The notes under the pieces are model-generated. The model was given only the letters and a program-made list of their open reading frames with translations, was not told the origin of the DNA and ran no database searches. From Bacteroidota bacterium (GTDB lineage Bacteria > Bacteroidota > Ignavibacteria > Ignavibacteriales > Ignavibacteriaceae): 19,863 nt of DNA. The stretch is taken from the NCBI GenBank assembly GCA_023433685.1, contig JAEYUD010000114.1, positions 1 through 19,863 on the forward strand. Direction: 5' to 3'. The position numbers and the translations under genes are program-made. This document shows, piece by piece, positions 15,807 to 19,863 of this stretch (the first letter of the stretch is position 1; each line of letters begins with the position of its first letter).

Positions 15807-16799
15807 ATGGATCTGACAACAACATATCTTGGAATGAAACTTAAAAACCCGGTTGTTCCTTCAGCCGGCCCCATTTCGCAGGAAATATCCTCGATCAAGG
15901 CCCTTGAAGATGCCGGTGCTGCCGCTGTGGTTCTTTACTCCCTCTTCGAGGAACAGATCGAAAAAGAGTCGCTCGCGAACTTCCATTACACCACCGCGCA
16001 CAACGAAAGCTACGCGGAGGCAACAAGCTATTTCCCCGATCACATCGAGTATAAAGCCGGTCCGGATGAATACCTCGAGCTTATCAGAAAGGCAAAAGAA
16101 GCCACTGATATCCCGGTTATCGCCAGTCTTAACGGCTCAAGCCTCGGCGGCTGGGTGAAATACGCGCACAACATGGAAGAAGCCGGTGCCGACGCGCTCG
16201 AGCTTAACATCTATAAACTTGCCACCGATTTCAACACCGACGGCAGAGAGATCGAACAGCTCTACATCGACATCGTTAAAGAAGTTAAAAGAAACATAAA
16301 AATACCTCTCGCCGTCAAGTTGAGCCCATATTTCAGCTCGACCGCGTGGATGGCCGATCAGCTCGATAAAGCCGGTGCTGACGGTCTCGTACTCTTCAAC
16401 AGGTTCTATCAGCCTGATATCGACCTCGAGAATCTCGAAGTGGTGCCTAACGTGCTCCTCAGCACCCCAATGGCAATGAGGCTCCCACTCCGCTGGGTGG
16501 GCATTCTTTATGGCAGACTCGATTGCGATCTCGCCGCCACTTCCGGAATCTACTCCGAAAAAGACGTCATCAAAATGATCATGGTTGGTGCCAAGGTCAC
16601 ACAGATGATGTCGAGCATCCTGAAATTCGGTCCGAACCACATCTCCGATGTGATTGCGAAAATGAAATTCTGGATGGAAGCTAACGAGTACAATTCGGTT
16701 GAAGACATGCGTGGTTCGATGAGCTACATGAACGTGGGCGATCCTTCGCAGTACGAAAGAGCCAATTACATGAAAGTGATCAGCTCGGTAAAGTTATAG
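15807..16799 (+). CDS. Dihydroorotate dehydrogenase-like FMN protein
   Basis: This 330-residue TIM-barrel protein resembles class 1 dihydroorotate dehydrogenases: TTYLGMKLKNPVVPSAGP at the start, VKLSP with K171 at the FMN-binding lysine position, and FNRF with N198. However, the segment that holds the catalytic base reads ELNIYKLATDF (132-142) where class 1 enzymes have NxSCPN and class 2 have Ser. So it lacks the Cys/Ser base and the SCPN signature and should not be called PyrD. It starts 39 bp after PFOR with AAGGAAAATAAA before its ATG and shares its terminators, so it belongs to the PFOR operon. Its job is unknown; an electron-transfer or pyruvate-related flavoprotein role is inferred from the pairing. 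Confidence 0.85.
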   Translation: MDLTTTYLGMKLKNPVVPSAGPISQEISSIKALEDAGAAAVVLYSLFEEQIEKESLANFHYTTAHNESYAEATSYFPDHIEYKAGPDEYLELIRKAKEATDIPVIASLNGSSLGGWVKYAHNMEEAGADALELNIYKLATDFNTDGREIEQLYIDIVKEVKRNIKIPLAVKLSPYFSSTAWMADQLDKAGADGLVLFNRFYQPDIDLENLEVVPNVLLSTPMAMRLPLRWVGILYGRLDCDLAATSGIYSEKDVIKMIMVGAKVTQMMSSILKFGPNHISDVIAKMKFWMEANEYNSVEDMRGSMSYMNVGDPSQYERANYMKVISSVKL

Positions 16800-16808
16800 T
16801 GCTATATT

Positions 16809-16840
16809 TGTCCCGCTGATTGTGCCGGCGGGACACGTTT
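16809..16840 (+). terminator. First terminator of the PFOR operon
   Basis: TGTCCCGC (16809-16816) and GCGGGACA (16828-16835) form an 8-bp stem with an 11-nt loop. Only a short CGTTTT follows, so it may be partial, with a second hairpin just downstream. Confidence 0.65.
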
Positions 16841-16847
16841 TCTTACC

Positions 16848-16893
16848 ACCGGCTGTTTCATTAAATTGAGGCGGCCGGTTTTTTATTTTTTTC
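16848..16893 (+). terminator. Second terminator of the PFOR operon
   Basis: ACCGGC (16848-16853) pairs with GCCGGT (16874-16879) over a 20-nt loop, followed by six T, an A and seven T. The long loop weakens it, but the T-tract is strong. Confidence 0.65.
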
Positions 16894-16927
16894 ACAAACA
16901 TTCATCAACACTAATAGCGGAGTATAA

Positions 16928-18910
16928 ATGAGCGGACACACTACGGGTGAGGTCAAAGGACTTCCAAAAAACGCTTATTCCGAATTAAAGCCGGGCGAGA
17001 AGTATGAACCCATAATGTCGCCCCTGAGCATAGTTCCCGAAGTAAATGTATACACGATCTCTTTGGGTTTGGTGATGGCGGTTCTCTTTTCTGCCGCGGC
17101 AGCCTATCTTGGGCTGAAGATCGGTCAGGTTTTCGAGGCAGCGATTCCCATAGCCATTATAGCCGTGGGCCTTTCTACTCTTCTAAAGAGGAAGAACGCT
17201 CTCGGTGAGAACGTAATCATACAGTCGGTTGGCGCAACATCAGGCGCGGTTGTTGCCGGTGCCATCTTCACCATTCCGGCCCTGTACATCCTTGATCTTG
17301 AGGCTTCATTTCTTCAGGTGTTCCTTTCATCACTCCTCGGTGGTTTTCTGGGAATCCTTTTCCTGATCCCGTTCCGGAAGTACTTCGTTGCCGACATGCA
17401 CGGCAAGTTCCCTTTCCCTGAAGCAACAGCAACAACAGAAGTGCTGGTTGCCGGCGAAAAAGGGGGCTCACAAGCGCTCGTGCTCGTTTCGTCGGGTCTC
17501 GTCGGCGGTATTTACGATTTCATCATAGCCACATTCGGATGGTGGAGCGAGACATTCTCGACCAAGGTGCTCCCTGTCGGCGATATGCTCTATGATAAAT
17601 ACAAACTCGTTTTCAACATAAATATTGGTGCCGCCGTAACCGGACTTGGCTTCATCGTCGGTTTGAAATATGCCGCCATCATCGCTGCCGGTTCATTTGT
17701 TTCATGGTATCTTCTGATCCCTGTGGTTTACTACATCGGTCAGTTTCTCACCGATCCCATCGGCGCGAACGTTACCGTGCTTATAAAAGACATGTCCGCT
17801 GAGCAGATATTCAGAAACTATGTTCGCCACATCGGTATTGGTGGTATCGCCATGGCAGGTATTATCGGCATAGTAAGATCATCAGGAATTATCGCCGGGG
17901 CTTTCAAACTCGCCGCCAAAGAAATCGGTGGAGGTGTCGGCTCATCAAAAGGCGCGCTTCGTACAGAACGTGATCTCCCGATGTTCGTTATCGTTTCAGG
18001 CATCCTCGCTGTTGGCCTCGCGCTCCTTCTTTTCTTCAATTTTGGAGTTACAGGCAATTTCGGTCACGCCCTTCTGGGGTTGGTTATCGTTGTCGTGATC
18101 TCATTCCTTTTCACAACGGTTGCCGCCAACGCCATCGCGATTGTTGGCACAAACCCTGTATCCGGTATGACACTTATGACGCTGATCCTCTCCTCGATCA
18201 TCCTGATCTCCTTCGGGATCAAAGGAAAAGATGGAATGGTAACCGCCCTGCTGATTGGTGGAGCAGTTTGTACCGCCCTCTCCGTAGCCGGTGCTTTCAT
18301 TACCGACTTAAAGATCGGCTACTGGCTTGGAAGCTCACCCTACAAACAGCAGACCTGGAAGTTCGTTGGAACTGCCGCCTCTGCCGCAGTTGTGGGTTTG
18401 ATCATCATGGTTCTTAACGAAGCCTACGGCTTCAAAGGTGACAATGCTCTTCAGGCTCCGCAGGCAAACGCCATGGCAGCCGTTATCGAGCCTTTGATGT
18501 CGCAGAAACCCGCTCCCTGGATGCTTTACATAGCCGGTGCCGCGATGGCTCTGATACTTACCATGATCAAAGTTCCCGCGCTCGCTTTCGCGCTTGGAAT
18601 GTACATTCCGCTCGAACTCAACACCCCGATCCTCGTCGGCGGTATCCTTGCCCACATCGTTTCAACACGCAGCAAGGATGAAAACCTGAACAACGCCCGC
18701 CGTGAACGCGGTACACTCATCGCTTCTGGCTTCATCGCCGGTGGCGCTTTGATGGGAGTTATCAGCGCTGTAATGAAATACTTCGAGATCGATCTCATGG
18801 CAACCCACTGGGTTGAAAGCAACGGCGCCATGTTCGTCGGCCTCTTCATGTTTATCCTCCTTTGCGCTTATGTAATCTGGGATGCAATGAAAGCCAAAGC
18901 CGAAGATTAA
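16928..18910 (+). CDS. OPT-family oligopeptide transporter
   Basis: OPT proteins import oligopeptides or metal-chelate compounds using the proton gradient. This 660-residue protein is hydrophobic throughout, with about 14-16 membrane helices after a polar N-tail (1-35). Family marks include the first helices with AAAAYLGLKIGQVFEAAIPI (56-75), GENVIIQSVGATSGAVVAG (93-111) and the conserved KFPFPEATATTEVL loop (160-173). Loops near 330-350 and the ALAFALGMYIP stretch further on also fit. GGAG lies 6 bp before ATG 16928. It is monocistronic, between the PFOR terminators and its own strong terminator at 18939. A link to the secreted M1 peptidase, which releases peptides outside, is plausible but only inferred. 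Confidence 0.93.
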   Translation: MSGHTTGEVKGLPKNAYSELKPGEKYEPIMSPLSIVPEVNVYTISLGLVMAVLFSAAAAYLGLKIGQVFEAAIPIAIIAVGLSTLLKRKNALGENVIIQSVGATSGAVVAGAIFTIPALYILDLEASFLQVFLSSLLGGFLGILFLIPFRKYFVADMHGKFPFPEATATTEVLVAGEKGGSQALVLVSSGLVGGIYDFIIATFGWWSETFSTKVLPVGDMLYDKYKLVFNINIGAAVTGLGFIVGLKYAAIIAAGSFVSWYLLIPVVYYIGQFLTDPIGANVTVLIKDMSAEQIFRNYVRHIGIGGIAMAGIIGIVRSSGIIAGAFKLAAKEIGGGVGSSKGALRTERDLPMFVIVSGILAVGLALLLFFNFGVTGNFGHALLGLVIVVVISFLFTTVAANAIAIVGTNPVSGMTLMTLILSSIILISFGIKGKDGMVTALLIGGAVCTALSVAGAFITDLKIGYWLGSSPYKQQTWKFVGTAASAAVVGLIIMVLNEAYGFKGDNALQAPQANAMAAVIEPLMSQKPAPWMLYIAGAAMALILTMIKVPALAFALGMYIPLELNTPILVGGILAHIVSTRSKDENLNNARRERGTLIASGFIAGGALMGVISAVMKYFEIDLMATHWVESNGAMFVGLFMFILLCAYVIWDAMKAKAED

Positions 18911-18938
18911 CAATTACTGTTAATATCGCAGACTTTAG

Positions 18939-18971
18939 AAGCTGCCTCCGGAACAGGGGGCAGCTTTTTTT
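18939..18971 (+). terminator. Terminator of the OPT transporter gene
   Basis: AAGCTGCCTCC (18939-18949) pairs with GGGGGCAGCTT (18956-18966), an 11-bp stem with one G-T pair and a 6-nt loop, running into seven T. Confidence 0.9.
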
Positions 18972-18972
18972 A

Positions 18973-19002
18973 TTGTACTTAGTGGGAGAGTCTGTAAATT
19001 TG
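18973..19002 (+). promoter_or_regulatory. Probable promoter of the HEPN/MNT operon
   Basis: TTG (18973-18975), 19 bp, then TAAATTTG (18995-19002) fits the Bacteroidota -33/-7 consensus. It starts right after the T-tract of the preceding terminator and would begin the transcript near 19009, 40 nt before the HEPN start. Confidence 0.55.
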
Positions 19003-19048
19003 AATTCAAGTTTGAAACATCTATTGAATGGATTCACCGGAGAAATAT

Positions 19049-19471
19049 ATGAGTTTGGATATTACACCACTTCAGAAAGCTTCAGAAGCGCTTAAACGCT
19101 CATTGAATGTAACTGCATTCAATACAGAATTCCATTTACTGCCGCTCGATCAACAGGAAACATTGCAGGCGGGAGTAATTCAGAATTTCGAAGTCGCGTT
19201 TGAGTTGTCGTGGAAATTCATGAAAAGGTGGATCGAAACCAATATTGGCAGAGAGGTGGTGGATGGCGTTTCGAGGCGGGAATTGTTCCGCATCGCCTCT
19301 GAAGTCCGGCTGGTAAATGATATAGAGCAATGGATCGAGTTTCATTACACCAGAAATACCACTTCACATACCTATGACGAAGAAATTGCAGATAGCGCGT
19401 ACGAGATAGCAGTGAAGTTTTACCCCTTCCTTCTTGAGTTAATCGAAAATTTGCAGAATAAAAATGATTGA
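19049..19471 (+). CDS. HEPN-domain protein, HI0074/HepT family (putative toxin)
   Basis: This 140-residue all-helical protein belongs to the nucleotidyltransferase substrate-binding (HI0074/HepT) family. The key motif RNTTSHTY (102-109) is an exact RX4HXY. In characterised HepT proteins R and H form the RNase active site and the Tyr is AMPylated by the MNT partner (family knowledge). I chose ATG 19049 rather than the in-frame ATG 19028, because GGAG sits 6 bp before it (19039-19042) and family members begin near MSLDITPL. It overlaps the MNT gene by 8 bp, so the two are translationally coupled. An RNase toxin role is therefore likely but unproven here; older annotation calls it a substrate-binding subunit. 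Confidence 0.9.
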   Translation: MSLDITPLQKASEALKRSLNVTAFNTEFHLLPLDQQETLQAGVIQNFEVAFELSWKFMKRWIETNIGREVVDGVSRRELFRIASEVRLVNDIEQWIEFHYTRNTTSHTYDEEIADSAYEIAVKFYPFLLELIENLQNKND

Positions 19472-19763
19472 TGCAGCCCCTCATGATCTGGAGATCGTGC
19501 GATCAATTCTTAAGAATTTGGTTCCTGATGCCCTTATTATGGTTTTCGGCAGCAGAATCAATGGTACCAGCAGGGATATCTCCGATCTTGATCTTGCCAT
19601 CGATCTCGGCAGAAAAATGTCGATAATGGAAACCGGTACCCTCAAAGAAGCCTTTCAAGAGAGTAATCTACCGTTTCGTGTTGATGTGATCGATTGGCAC
19701 AGAACCTCACCCCAATTTCAGGCCATTATCAAAAGGCAATACGAAATCCTGAGAATCAACTAA
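19464..19763 (+). CDS. Minimal nucleotidyltransferase, MNT/MntA family (putative antitoxin)
   Basis: This 99-residue protein has the signature GSX10DXD: G29-S30, then D41 and D43 in SDLDLAI. The third acidic residue is D74 in FRVDVIDW. All catalytic residues of the polymerase-beta fold are present, so it should be active. MntA-type antitoxins transfer AMP from ATP to the tyrosine of HepT. Its ATG overlaps the HEPN stop by 8 bp (the start lies inside the HEPN gene's last codons), and the pair forms one operon behind the promoter at 18973. Length and gene order (HEPN first) match the HI0074/HI0073 pair. Confidence 0.92.
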   Translation: MIDAAPHDLEIVRSILKNLVPDALIMVFGSRINGTSRDISDLDLAIDLGRKMSIMETGTLKEAFQESNLPFRVDVIDWHRTSPQFQAIIKRQYEILRIN

Positions 19764-19787
19764 ATATTGGTCAGTTACCACTCTTAA

Positions 19788-19820
19788 TTTGCGATAAACC
19801 ATAATATTTATGTATATTTG
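19788..19820 (+). promoter_or_regulatory. Promoter before a gene cut by the window end
   Basis: TTTG (19788-19791), 21 bp, then TATATTTG (19813-19820) fits the Bacteroidota consensus, with transcription starting near 19827. The -7 element lies inside the left arm of the palindrome at 19810-19842. Confidence 0.5.
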
Positions 19821-19842
19821 CAGTCAGACTGCAAATATACAT
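19810..19842. repeat. Perfect 33-bp palindrome over a promoter
   Basis: The 16-bp arms ATGTATATTTGCAGTC and GACTGCAAATATACAT are perfect around one central A. Each arm carries TATATTTG, so a -7 element is present on both strands. The size and position fit an operator for a dimeric repressor, or a site that forms a hairpin at the start of the transcript. Confidence 0.8.
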
Positions 19843-19848
19843 GAGCTA

Positions 19849-19863
19849 ATGGCTGAATACATG
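19849..19863 (+). CDS. Possible start of a truncated gene
   Basis: ATG 19849 begins MAEYM and runs off the right edge. Its support is positional: a good promoter and palindrome end 7 bp before it, and the earlier ATG at 19841 stops after two codons. No Shine-Dalgarno is visible and the product cannot be judged. Confidence 0.3.

Noticed and set aside
16137..16640. 167-codon antisense frame inside the DHOD-like gene
   Set aside because: It is a by-product of codon bias in a well-supported gene on the other strand and shows no domain.
15807..16799. Authentic dihydroorotate dehydrogenase PyrD
   Set aside because: The catalytic Cys/Ser and NxSCPN signature are missing, and the gene is in a PFOR operon rather than with pyrimidine genes.
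16803..16810. TATATTTG as a -7 element for the OPT gene
   Set aside because: No TTG at 19-21 bp upstream, and two terminators lie between it and the gene.
19810..19842. Terminal inverted repeat of an insertion sequence
   Set aside because: No transposase or target duplication is visible in the window, and the palindrome overlaps a promoter; an operator is simpler.

Overview
The window looks like a chromosomal segment from a member of the Ignavibacteria or a close relative in the Bacteroidota/Chlorobi group. Four things suggest this. An M1 peptidase ends in a type IX secretion (T9SS) sorting tail of the YPNPFNP type. Intergenic regions repeatedly show TTG-N19/20/21-TAnnTTTG promoters typical of Bacteroidota. 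Most starts lack a strong Shine-Dalgarno sequence. A pyruvate:ferredoxin oxidoreductase is followed by a dihydroorotate-dehydrogenase-like gene. The taxonomic call is inference; no rRNA or tRNA gene was seen.

Left block (1-7511, all minus strand). In order of transcription it holds a HATPase-GNAT fusion protein (7511-6021), an exported M1 metallopeptidase (5917-3926), the membrane zinc protease HtpX (3831-2986), an unknown secreted and anchored protein 4 bp behind htpX (2981-2418), and a signal peptide peptidase SppA (2355 to the window edge). This SppA carries an unusual N-terminal segment of about 260 residues that looks like a beta barrel. Three of the five genes are envelope or secreted proteases, so the block reads as an envelope protein quality-control and turnover cluster.

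Middle block (7512-9266). This is a gene-poor stretch with three very small membrane proteins (61, 53 and 63 residues). The first and third are ungapped paralogues. Between them lies a candidate structured RNA of about 205 nt (8387-8591) with its own well-formed promoter behind a run of A/T tracts. It has a 5'/3' closing stem and an internal stem of 17 bp; 6S RNA is one possibility, but the class is not established.

Central metabolism block (9302-16893). It holds acetyl-CoA synthetase (acs), a convergent DUF1648-type membrane protein, then PFOR and a DHOD-like flavoprotein in one operon. Acs, PFOR and the DHOD-like protein sit around acetate/acetyl-CoA/pyruvate interconversion. A textbook sigma-54 site (TGGCACAATATTTGCA) lies 46 bp before the PFOR start. 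Upstream of it are an inverted repeat and a tract of degenerate 7-bp tandem repeats.

Right block (16928-19863). It holds an OPT-family oligopeptide transporter with a strong terminator, then an overlapping HEPN/MNT (HepT-MntA type) toxin-antitoxin-like pair. Last comes a promoter embedded in a perfect 33-bp palindrome, just before a reading frame cut off by the window end.
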